Below, piece after piece: positions 57,263 to 64,000 of a stretch of DNA of 64,000 bases. Position 1 is the first letter of the stretch. The number at the start of each line of letters is the position of its first letter. A model generated the notes under the pieces. The model was given only the letters and a program-made list of their open reading frames with translations. It was not told the origin of the DNA and made no database searches. The position numbers and the translations under genes were made by a program. Source of the stretch: Streptomyces griseofuscus (GTDB lineage Bacteria; Actinomycetota; Actinomycetes; Streptomycetales; Streptomycetaceae); contig NZ_CP051006.1 of assembly GCF_014673495.1 (NCBI RefSeq), positions 3,348,001 to 3,412,000 on the forward strand. Direction: 5' to 3'.

Positions 57263-57682
57263 ATGTACGAACCGATCCGCACCAAGTCGGTCCACAGCAC
57301 GATGGCCGGCACCTCCGACTTCCCGCACCGGTCGCGCGAGGAGGAGCTGGACATCCAGCTCGCCGGGCATCTGTCGGCGCTGCTCGCGGTCACCGACGAA
57401 CTGCGCGCGCAGGCCCCCTCGGCCGATCTGGACGCGGCCGCGGACCGGCTGGTCGCGCAGGTGTGCCGACTGCGCGGTGGCAAGCCGCTGCGGGCGACGC
57501 CGGGTGCCACCCCCGGGGACCCGGTGGCCCTGCACCGCCGCGCCCACGCCCTGGCCGGGCGTGCCCTGGTGGTCGCCGCCTCCCGCGCGGACACCGCGGT
57601 GGCGATTCTGGCCGCCGAGCGGATGGACGCCCACACGGCCGCGCTGGCCGCCGACCCGGCGGAACTCACCGCCACCGGCTGA
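57263..57682 (+). CDS. Conserved hypothetical actinobacterial protein
   Basis: A 139-residue protein with no domain I can name. The N-terminus YEPIRTKSVHSTMAG is characteristic of a Streptomyces-specific group as I remember it. The central part is helical (ELDIQLAGHLSALLAVTDELR and ADLDAAADRLVAQVCRL), with the C-terminal half ALAGRALVVAASRADTAVAI. No membrane segment or signal is present. ATG 57263 follows AGGAGG at a good distance, and a promoter-like element lies upstream. Confidence 0.8.
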   Translation: MYEPIRTKSVHSTMAGTSDFPHRSREEELDIQLAGHLSALLAVTDELRAQAPSADLDAAADRLVAQVCRLRGGKPLRATPGATPGDPVALHRRAHALAGRALVVAASRADTAVAILAAERMDAHTAALAADPAELTATG

Positions 57683-57840
57683 TTCCCCGGCCCCCCTGAT
57701 CGGCCCCGGTCCGCGCGCACCCGCAGCGACGCGCGGACCGGGTGCCCCAGCTCGCGCGTTGCAGTGCCGGGTCCGACCCGTCACCCGGCGTTCACCGGCC
57801 GCGCCCGGGAACGTGGGGTTCCGGGAGGACGCTCGCCCGC

Positions 57841-58611
57841 GTGAAGGGAATCGCGGGAATCGTCCTCGCGGTGCTGCTCGGGGTCCTGGGCCATGGACGG
57901 ACTGGACCCGAAGGGTGCAGACGGCGTGAACTGCCCTTCCCCGGCAGCCGTTCCGTCGCCGACGGCCTCATCGAGTCGTACGGGAACAAGCTGCGCCGCC
58001 CCTCCCGCACGGTGTACGTCCTGGACACCTCGGGCTCGATGGACGGCGACCGGATCAGGTCGCTGAAGGCGGCGCTGACCGTGCTCACCGGTGACTTCCG
58101 GGACCGGGAGGAGGTGACGCTGATGCCGTTCGGCACGTCCGTGAAGAGCGTGCGCACCCATGTGGTCGACCCGAAGGACCCGAAGGCGGGCCTGGCCGCC
58201 ATCCGCCGGGACACCGACGCGCTCAGCGCCGACGGCGGCCCCGCGATCTACACCTCGCTGGAGCAGGCGCACGACCATCTCGGCGGCGGCGCCGACACGT
58301 TCACCTCGATCGTGCTGATGACCGACGGGGAGAACACCGCGGGGGACGAGGCCCAGGACTTCGACGGCTTCTACCGGGGGCTCGGCGGCGCGCGGCGGGA
58401 CACCCCGGTCTTCCCGATCCTGTTCGGCGACTCCTCGCGCGCCGAGCTCCAGCACATCGCCGATCTGACCGGCGGCCGCCTCTTCGACGCCCGGCAGGGC
58501 TCGCTGGACGGCGCCTTCGAGGAGATCCGTAGCTACCAGTGGGTCCTCGGCTACCTGGAGTCCCGCAAGAACCTCACCGCGCCGGGTGCGGTCTGGCCGG
58601 TCTGGTGCTGA
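57841..58611 (+). CDS. VWA-domain protein, shortened relative to its family
   Basis: A 256-residue protein. GTG 57841 starts a short signal-like segment (KGIAGIVLAVLLGVLG). Then, unusually soon, comes ELPFPGSRSVADGLI, and the VWA domain follows with MIDAS motif VYVLDTSGSMDG and later VLMTDGENTAGD. As I recall, homologues carry an approximately 300-residue extracellular substrate-binding domain between the signal and ELPFPGSR, so it appears to be missing here. The protein ends about 25 residues beyond the expected GYQ-type end and overlaps the next gene. The VWA fold itself looks intact, but function may be lost. Confidence 0.75.
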   Translation: MKGIAGIVLAVLLGVLGHGRTGPEGCRRRELPFPGSRSVADGLIESYGNKLRRPSRTVYVLDTSGSMDGDRIRSLKAALTVLTGDFRDREEVTLMPFGTSVKSVRTHVVDPKDPKAGLAAIRRDTDALSADGGPAIYTSLEQAHDHLGGGADTFTSIVLMTDGENTAGDEAQDFDGFYRGLGGARRDTPVFPILFGDSSRAELQHIADLTGGRLFDARQGSLDGAFEEIRSYQWVLGYLESRKNLTAPGAVWPVWC

Positions 58612-59129
58612 CCTTCACCGGGGTCGCGGGGCCGTACTGGCCGGTGGTGGTCGCGGGGCTGTACGGCGCGGGCGCGCTGCTCGCCCCGCCGGAGCGGCCC
58701 GCGCCGCCCGACTTCCCGAGCCCCTCGGCCCCACTGGAGGAGATCCGGGCCGACTTCGAGAGGCTGGAGGCGTATCTCGCGGACATCGACCTGCCGCCGG
58801 CCGCCGCGAGCGCGCTCACCGGACTGACCGAGCTGCTGGGCGCGCTGCTGGCCCCGGGCTGGGTCGCCGAGGCCCTCGCCCAGGATCCGGAGGGCGTGCA
58901 CGCCGTGTCCCGGACGGTGCGCGGGGACGTGCCGGAGGCCGTGGACGCCTTCGTACGGACGCGCTGGTGGACCCGGCTGACCCCCGGCACGGAGCCTCCC
59001 GAGCGGCATCTGGAGCGCCGGCTGGGCCTGTTGAAGGAGGAGGCCGAGCAGCTGGCGTCGGCGCTGCGGGACGCGGAGGCTCGGCGGCAGGAGTCGCACG
59101 CGCGGTATCTGGAGGACCGCCGGCAGTAG
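58539..59129 (+). CDS. Small membrane protein downstream of the VWA gene, altered N-terminus
   Basis: A 196-residue protein from GTG 58539. CGLAGLVLTFTGVAGPYWPVVVAGLYGAGALL gives two membrane segments (about 17-47), followed by a cytosolic helical domain (PLEEIRADFERLEAYLADID, LERRLGLLKEEAEQLASALR). The segment that should precede CGLAG, GYLESRKNL, is found in the VWA frame instead (58547-58573), so residues 2-15 of this frame look wrong. Two small compensating indels would explain it. It normally forms a pair with the VWA gene. The function is unknown. Confidence 0.65.
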   Translation: MGPRLPGVPQEPHRAGCGLAGLVLTFTGVAGPYWPVVVAGLYGAGALLAPPERPAPPDFPSPSAPLEEIRADFERLEAYLADIDLPPAAASALTGLTELLGALLAPGWVAEALAQDPEGVHAVSRTVRGDVPEAVDAFVRTRWWTRLTPGTEPPERHLERRLGLLKEEAEQLASALRDAEARRQESHARYLEDRRQ

Positions 59130-59227
59130 CTCCGCTTGGGCCCAAAGGCAGGTCGGCCACCCGCTCGGCACGGGAACGGTGGCGGCCCCGCGCAGGAACC
59201 GGCGACGGCTCCGCCCGGGAACGCCCG

Positions 59228-59259
59228 AGGGCCCCGCACGCCATTGTGCGGGGCCCTCC
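59228..59259. terminator. Hairpin terminator between the membrane protein and PEP carboxykinase genes
   Basis: GAGGGCCCCGCAC at 59228-59240 pairs perfectly with 59247-59259 across a 6-base loop. The two flanking genes converge here, so it can serve both. Confidence 0.85.
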
Positions 59260-59337
59260 GCGGGTTTCCGCGGCCGGCCTTCGTGACGACTATTGCTGGT
59301 CAGGGCTAGTCGGACCGGCCGCGGAGCTTCTCGGGTG

Positions 59338-61158
59338 TCAGCCCAGGCGCTCGACCAGCGCGCGGTACTGGTCCCACAGCTCCTTCGGGGTGTGCTCGCC
59401 GAAGGTGTCGAGGTGACCGGGCACCAGCGCGGCCTCCTCGCGCCAGACCTCCTTGTCGACCGTGAGCAGGAAGTCCAGGTCGGCGTCGGACAGTTCGAGG
59501 CCGTCGGTGTCCAGCGCGTCCTTGGTCGGCAGCACACCGATCGGGGTCTCGACGCCCGCGGCCTTGCCGTCCAGGCGCTCCACGATCCACTTCAGGACGC
59601 GGGAGTTCTCGCCGAAGCCGGGCCAGACGAACTTGCCCTCGTCGTTCTTGCGGAACCAGTTGACGTAGTAGATCTTCGGCAGCTTGGACTGGTCCTTGTC
59701 CTTGGCCACGTTGATCCAGTGCGCCATGTAGTCGCCCATGTTGTAGCCGCAGAACGGCAGCATGGCGAACGGGTCGCGGCGCAGCTCGCCGACCTTGCCC
59801 TCGGCCGCGGCGGTCTTCTCGGAGGCCACGTTGGCGCCGAGGAAGACGCCGTGGTCCCAGTCGAAGGACTCGGTCACCAGCGGCACCGCGCTGGCGCGGC
59901 GGCCGCCGAAGAGGATCGCCGAGATCGGCACGCCCTTGGGGTCCTCCCACTCGGGCGCGATGATCGGGCACTGCGAAGCGGGCACGGTGAAGCGGGCGTT
60001 GGGGTGAGCGGCCGGGGTGTCGCTGTCCGGCGTCCAGTCGTTGCCCTTCCAGTCCGTGAGGTGGGCCGGGGTCTCCTGGGTCATGCCCTCCCACCAGACG
60101 TCGCCGTCGTCGGTGAGTGCCACGTTGGTGAAGACCGAGTTGCCCCACAGGGTCTTCATGGCGTTGGCGTTGGTGTGCTCGCCGGTGCCGGGCGCGACAC
60201 CGAAGAAGCCCGCCTCGGGGTTGATCGCGTACAGACGGCCATCCTCGCCGAAGCGCATCCAGGCGATGTCGTCGCCGATGGTCTCCACGGTCCAGCCGGA
60301 GACGGTGGGCTCCAGCATGGCGAGGTTGGTCTTGCCGCAGGCACTCGGGAAGGCGGCGGCCACGTACTTGGCCTCGCCCTGCGGCGGGGTGAGCTTGAGG
60401 ATCAGCATGTGCTCGGCGAGCCAGCCCTCGTCACGGGCCATGACGGAGGCGATGCGCAGCGCGTAGCACTTCTTGCCGAGCAGGGCGTTGCCGCCGTAGC
60501 CCGAGCCGTACGACCAGATCTCGCGCGCCTCGGGGAAGTGGGAGATGAACTTGGTCTGGCTGCACGGCCACGGCACGTCCGCCTGGCCGGCCTCCAGCGG
60601 GGCGCCCACGGAGTGGACGGCCTTGACGAAGAAGCCGTCCTCGCCCAGCTCGTCCAGGACGGCCTGGCCCATGCGCGTCATGGTGCGCATGGAGACGGCG
60701 ACATAGGCGGAGTCGGTGATCTCGACGCCGAGCGCGGACAGCGGGGAGCCGAGCGGGCCCATGCAGAACGGGACGACGTACAGGGTGCGGCCGCGCATGG
60801 AGCCGCGGAACAGGCCCTTGTCGCCGGCGAAGATCTCCCGCATCTCGGCGGGGGCCTTCCAGTTGTTGGTCGGGCCCGCGTCCTCCTCCTTCTCGGAGCA
60901 GATGAAGGTGCGGTCCTCGACGCGCGCCACGTCGGTCGGGTCGGAGGCGGCCAGGTAGGAGTGCGGGCGCTTGATCGGGTCGAGCTTCTTGAAGGTGCCC
61001 CTGGCCACGAGCTCCTCACACAGGCGCTCGTACTCGGCCTCGGATCCGTCACACCAGACCACGTTGTCCGGCTGCGTCAGTTCGGCGATCTCGTTGACCC
61101 ACGAGATCAGTTCCTGGTGGCGGGTGGGAACGCCGGTAGCCGAGTTGTCGCGCGCCAC
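59338..61158 (-). CDS. pckG: GTP-dependent phosphoenolpyruvate carboxykinase
   Basis: A 606-residue enzyme of the GTP class. The P-loop [12 protein letters not shown] (residues about 274-285), the PEP-site [17 protein letters not shown] and the [31 protein letters not shown] region are all present, as is the [13 protein letters not shown]-terminal block. It converts oxaloacetate to PEP with GTP, linking the TCA cycle (the fumarases above) to gluconeogenesis. Start is GTG 61158 with TAGGAGC upstream. It is convergent with the VWA/membrane-protein pair. Confidence 0.97.
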   Translation of the reverse strand: MARDNSATGVPTRHQELISWVNEIAELTQPDNVVWCDGSEAEYERLCEELVARGTFKKLDPIKRPHSYLAASDPTDVARVEDRTFICSEKEEDAGPTNNWKAPAEMREIFAGDKGLFRGSMRGRTLYVVPFCMGPLGSPLSALGVEITDSAYVAVSMRTMTRMGQAVLDELGEDGFFVKAVHSVGAPLEAGQADVPWPCSQTKFISHFPEAREIWSYGSGYGGNALLGKKCYALRIASVMARDEGWLAEHMLILKLTPPQGEAKYVAAAFPSACGKTNLAMLEPTVSGWTVETIGDDIAWMRFGEDGRLYAINPEAGFFGVAPGTGEHTNANAMKTLWGNSVFTNVALTDDGDVWWEGMTQETPAHLTDWKGNDWTPDSDTPAAHPNARFTVPASQCPIIAPEWEDPKGVPISAILFGGRRASAVPLVTESFDWDHGVFLGANVASEKTAAAEGKVGELRRDPFAMLPFCGYNMGDYMAHWINVAKDKDQSKLPKIYYVNWFRKNDEGKFVWPGFGENSRVLKWIVERLDGKAAGVETPIGVLPTKDALDTDGLELSDADLDFLLTVDKEVWREEAALVPGHLDTFGEHTPKELWDQYRALVERLG

Positions 61159-61438
61159 GGTTGCTCCTAAGTGAGGGATTTTGTCCTTGTTCGCCCCGTG
61201 GGGGCTGCGACCCGGACGCTTCGTTGTCGCTCATCCGGTGCCGACTGCACTCATTTGATCATCCGCTCGGAGCGCCCATCTGTCCAGGGGGTCTCACAGG
61301 TGAGCGAAGTGAGGTGAGCCACGCTTCCTGCGGCGTTTGCGTTTTCTTTGCGTCTGTCTTGATTTCAGCTGAACGTCTTTTTGCGCCCACCCGACCAAGG
61401 CATGCCCCTCACATCCGATTTACGGAGGCGTAGGTACC

Positions 61439-62161
61439 ATGCGGCGCATGACTGCGTCCGTCCCCGACGCGCCCAATGACACTGCGGCCGGCGGCCGCGG
61501 TCCCCTGGCGCTCTCCCCGTCGCAACCGATCAAGCCGAGGCTGCGCGGCTGGCTGCACCTCGGCATGTTCCCTGCCGTACTCATCGCGGGACTTGTGCTC
61601 ACCGCCCTCGCCGACTCGACCAGAGGCCGCATCGCCTGCGGGATCTATGTCCTCACGGCCTGCCTGCTGTTCGGCGTCAGCGCGCTGTACCACCGGGGCA
61701 ACTGGGGCCCGCGGATGGACGGCCTGCTGCGCCGGCTCGACCACGCCAACATCTTCCTGATCATCGCGGGCACCTACACCCCGCTCACGATGCTGCTGCT
61801 GCCCGGCGCCAAGGGCCAGTGGCTGCTGTGGGGCATCTGGGCCGCGGCGGCGGCCGGGATCGTCTTCCGCGTCTTCTGGGTGGGCGCCCCCCGCTGGCTC
61901 TACACGCCCTGCTACATCGCGATGGGCTGGGCGGCCGTCTTCTTCCTGCCCGACTTCCTGCGCACCGGCGGCATCGCCGTACTGGTCCTGGTGATCGTCG
62001 GCGGGCTGCTCTACAGCGCGGGCGGCGTCGTCTACGGCTTCAAGCGGCCGAACCCGTCACCGCGCTGGTTCGGCTTCCACGAGGTCTTCCACTCCTTCAC
62101 GCTCGCGGCGTTCGTCGTGCATTACGTGGGAATCTCGCTGGTGGCGTACCAGCACGCGTAG
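61439..62161 (+). CDS. trhA: TrhA/hemolysin III (PAQR) family membrane protein
   Basis: A 240-residue integral membrane protein with seven helices (about 42-60, 65-85, 99-118, 125-145, 149-167, 177-200, 212-235). The PAQR signature residues are seen in SALYHRGNWG, HANIFLIIAGTYTP and GFHEVFHSFTLAAF (histidines and aspartate for Zn). Members regulate membrane lipid homeostasis in bacteria. ATG 61439 or 61448 are both possible, with GGAGG 10-20 bases upstream. A canonical terminator follows, so it is monocistronic. Confidence 0.93.
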   Translation: MRRMTASVPDAPNDTAAGGRGPLALSPSQPIKPRLRGWLHLGMFPAVLIAGLVLTALADSTRGRIACGIYVLTACLLFGVSALYHRGNWGPRMDGLLRRLDHANIFLIIAGTYTPLTMLLLPGAKGQWLLWGIWAAAAAGIVFRVFWVGAPRWLYTPCYIAMGWAAVFFLPDFLRTGGIAVLVLVIVGGLLYSAGGVVYGFKRPNPSPRWFGFHEVFHSFTLAAFVVHYVGISLVAYQHA

Positions 62162-62178
62162 CCCCCCTCCCGCCCCTC

Positions 62179-62210
62179 AGGCCACGGCTCATCCGAGCCG
62201 TGGCCTTTTT
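62179..62210 (+). terminator. Intrinsic terminator of trhA
   Basis: AGGCCACGGCTC at 62179-62190 pairs perfectly with 62195-62206 across a 4-base loop and is followed by TTTTT (62206-62210). It is a textbook Rho-independent terminator. Confidence 0.95.
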
Positions 62211-63373
62211 ACGTCGTCGTCCTCGCCCCGCTGATGCTCCCGGCGGGCCTGCTGGGCGGCCGGTTCGGGCGGCGACGGATGCTGATCGCCGGGCTCGGCG
62301 TCTTTCCCGGCCGGCTCGGTGCTCGGCGCCCGGGCCGGGGACGTGAGCGCGGTGATCGCCGCCCGCGCGGTCATGGGCATCGGCGCCGCCCTGATCATGC
62401 CGCTGTCGCCGGCCGTGCTCCCGGCCCTGTCCGGCCCCGACGAGCGCGGCAAGGCGGCCGGCTGCTCGACCGCTTCTGGTGGGGCTCGGTCTTCCTGATC
62501 GACTTCCCGATGGCCGCGCTCGGCGTCGGCGTCTGCCTCCTGCTGCTCCCGGGGACCCGGGATCCTTCGGGACCGCAGGTCGACCCGCTCTCCACGGCGC
62601 TCACCGCGGCCGGCCTCGGCGCCATGATCCCCGCCGTCACCGAGGCCCCCGACCGTGGCTGGGCCGACCCTCTGGTGCTCGCGATGTCCGCCGCGGCCGC
62701 CGTCCTGCTGCTCGGCCTGGTCCTGCGCGAACGCCGCTCGCCCCGCCCGATGCTCGACATGTCGGACGGTCGCGGCCGGGGGCGCCCAAGCGGCCGTGGT
62801 CCGGTTCGGGCCGCGTGTGGTGGTCACCGCGGGCCTGGTGGTGCTGGCCTTCGCCGCCCCGCTGGGATCCGTACGACGGCGGACTCCGGCTACGGCTTCA
62901 CCGCGCTGTGGCTGTCGCTGACCGGGCTCGGCTTCGGCTTCGCGGTCGTACCGGCGATGTACGGGCAGCTCGGGGCGCTGCCCGCCGACCGGGCGGGCTC
63001 CGGTTCCGGGCTGCTGATGACCCTGCGGCAGGTCGGCGGCGCCATCGGCATCGCCCTGCTGGGCAGTCCGCTCGCGAGCGCCTTCCGGGACCGGCTCGAT
63101 GTCGCCGGGCTGCCGTCCCCGGCCGCGCACACCGCGCGGGAGTCGGTCGTCGCCGCCCATGGGGTCGCCGTACGCACCCACGCGCCGCACCTCGCGGCGT
63201 CCCCGCACACCGCCCTCACCCTCGGCATGAGCCTGGTGCTGCTGGTGTGCGGCATCGCCTCCCTGGCGGCGGCTCTGCTCGCGGCCCTGCTGCTGCCGGA
63301 CACCCCGGTCGTACGGTGCGCGGGCGCACCCGAGGAGGCCTCGGCCCATGGCCGCCCCTGCCGCCGATGCCGG
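62211..63373 (+). pseudogene. Decayed MFS (EmrB/QacA-type) drug transporter
   Basis: Fragments of a 14-helix MFS exporter lie on the plus strand in several frames: the loop 2-3 motif LGGRFGRRRMLIAGLGVF, IAARAVMGIGAALIMPLSPA, FWWGSVFLIDFPMAALG, RVDPLSTALTAAGLG-like, GYGFTALWLSLTGLGFGF and SGSGLLMTLRQVGGAIGIAL. The first helices are missing, and several junctions skip residues or change frame (near 62316, 62461 and 62780). About 1.16 kb is left of a gene normally near 1.5 kb. Its 3' frame runs without a stop into the TetR gene. Confidence 0.85.
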
Positions 63374-63376
63374 ACA

Positions 63377-64000
63377 ATGACCGGCATGACGGCCGCCCGC
63401 CCCACCTCCCCCGTCCCCTCTCCCGACCGCGCCCGCCCCGAAGGCCCCCGGCTCGGCCTGCGGGAGCGCAAGAAGATCAAGACCCGGGAGGCGATCCGCG
63501 GGGCGACGTACGCCCTGATCGAGGAGCAGGGGTACGACGCCACGACGATCGACCAGATCGCCGACCGGGCGGAGGTGTCGCCGTCGACGGTCTTCCGCTA
63601 CTTCCCCACCAAGGAGGACATCGTCCTCACCGACGAGTTCGACGCGGTCATGCTGGAGGAGATCAGACGACGGCCCGCCGAGGAGCCCTGGGGCGACACC
63701 ATCCGGTACGTGCTGCGGCGCGCCGTCCAGGTCGGGATGGCGGCGGACCCGGCGGTCTCCCGGCTGCGCACCCGGCTGATGGTGCAGGTCCCGGCGGTGC
63801 GCTCGCGGATGATGGAGAGCATGTCGGTGACCGGGCACATGCTGTGCCGGGCCGTCGCCGAGCGCACCGGCCGCGACCCCGGCGACCTGGAGGTGCGGGT
63901 CTACGCCATGTCGCTGATCGGCGGCCTGATCGAGACCACCATGTACTGGGCCGAGCACGGCCACCAGGAGGATCTGCGGGACCTGATCGACCGCAGCCTT
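63377..64000 (+). CDS. TetR family regulator, C-terminus beyond the window
   Basis: The visible 208 residues begin at ATG 63377 (or 63386) and have no stop before the window edge. A TetR_N helix-turn-helix (about 30-75) is seen as TREAIRGATYALIEEQGYDA, TIDQIADRAEVSPSTVFRYF and PTKEDIVLTDEFD. The ligand domain follows with MVQVPAVRSRMMESMSV. TetR regulators of this kind normally control the adjacent MFS exporter, but here the exporter is a pseudogene, so the regulator may be orphaned. The family MFS-TetR pair was presumably once a working resistance module. Confidence 0.88.
   Translation, partial: MTGMTAARPTSPVPSPDRARPEGPRLGLRERKKIKTREAIRGATYALIEEQGYDATTIDQIADRAEVSPSTVFRYFPTKEDIVLTDEFDAVMLEEIRRRPAEEPWGDTIRYVLRRAVQVGMAADPAVSRLRTRLMVQVPAVRSRMMESMSVTGHMLCRAVAERTGRDPGDLEVRVYAMSLIGGLIETTMYWAEHGHQEDLRDLIDRSL

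Overview
The window is high-G+C actinobacterial DNA and almost certainly comes from a Streptomyces chromosome. The evidence is the codon usage, the many GTG starts, the ahpCD/oxyR, PhoH and chitinase genes with typical Streptomyces sequences, and an rRNA operon with no tRNA in its internal spacer. The gene order (fumarases, SpoIIE phosphatase, oxyR-ahpCD, tad locus, chitinase, rrn, D-aminoacylase, GTP-type PEP carboxykinase) resembles the central core of model streptomycetes as I remember it. I could not run a comparison.

Layout. 1-5.4 kb: the end of a class I fumarase, class II fumarase, a DUF402 protein and a SpoIIE-type phosphatase. 5.4-7.8 kb: a bifunctional penicillin-binding protein. 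8.0-11.6 kb: a PadR-controlled ABC exporter operon. 11.7-13.8 kb: oxyR divergent from ahpC-ahpD. 13.9-20.4 kb: an AI-2E-type membrane protein, a secreted SLT lytic enzyme, PhoH, an isoprenyl transferase and a methyltransferase, with several long intergenic stretches. 20.5-21.2 kb: a decayed LLM oxidoreductase and a DUF192 protein.

21.2-33.6 kb is one large minus-strand tad (Flp pilus) locus. It reads CpaB, TadZ, two TadE-like pseudopilins, TadA, TadB, TadC, a histidine kinase, a response regulator, Flp pilin, a TadG/TadE-like protein, a lipoprotein and an OmpA protein. The kinase is translationally coupled to tadC. One TadE-like gene carries an 18-bp minisatellite and one pseudopilin seems to start with CTG. 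No prepilin peptidase gene lies in the window.

33.9-42.2 kb: a secreted GH18 chitinase with direct repeats in its promoter, then a four-gene polymorphic-toxin cassette. The cassette holds an SseB-like protein, a small WXG-like protein, a 1581-residue T7SS/RHS toxin with a papain-like tip, and a putative immunity gene. It abuts a complete minus-strand 16S-23S-5S operon (42.2-47.4 kb). The toxin tip and immunity gene are visibly lower in G+C than the rest.

47.8-53.8 kb: a conserved hypothetical, RidA, an IclR regulator and a sugar kinase, divergent from a D-amino-acid deaminase and a D-aminoacylase. A palindrome between them is the likely IclR operator. 53.8-64 kb: a secreted serine protease, a membrane protein gene interrupted by an amber codon, an aminotransferase, a shortened VWA protein overlapping a small membrane protein, PEP carboxykinase, a TrhA/hemolysin III protein, a badly decayed MFS drug transporter and the start of its TetR-type regulator. 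Gene decay is a recurring theme: degenerate copies of the fumarase 3' end, an LLM remnant, an MFS remnant, a nonsense codon, and a VWA gene that seems to have lost a domain.
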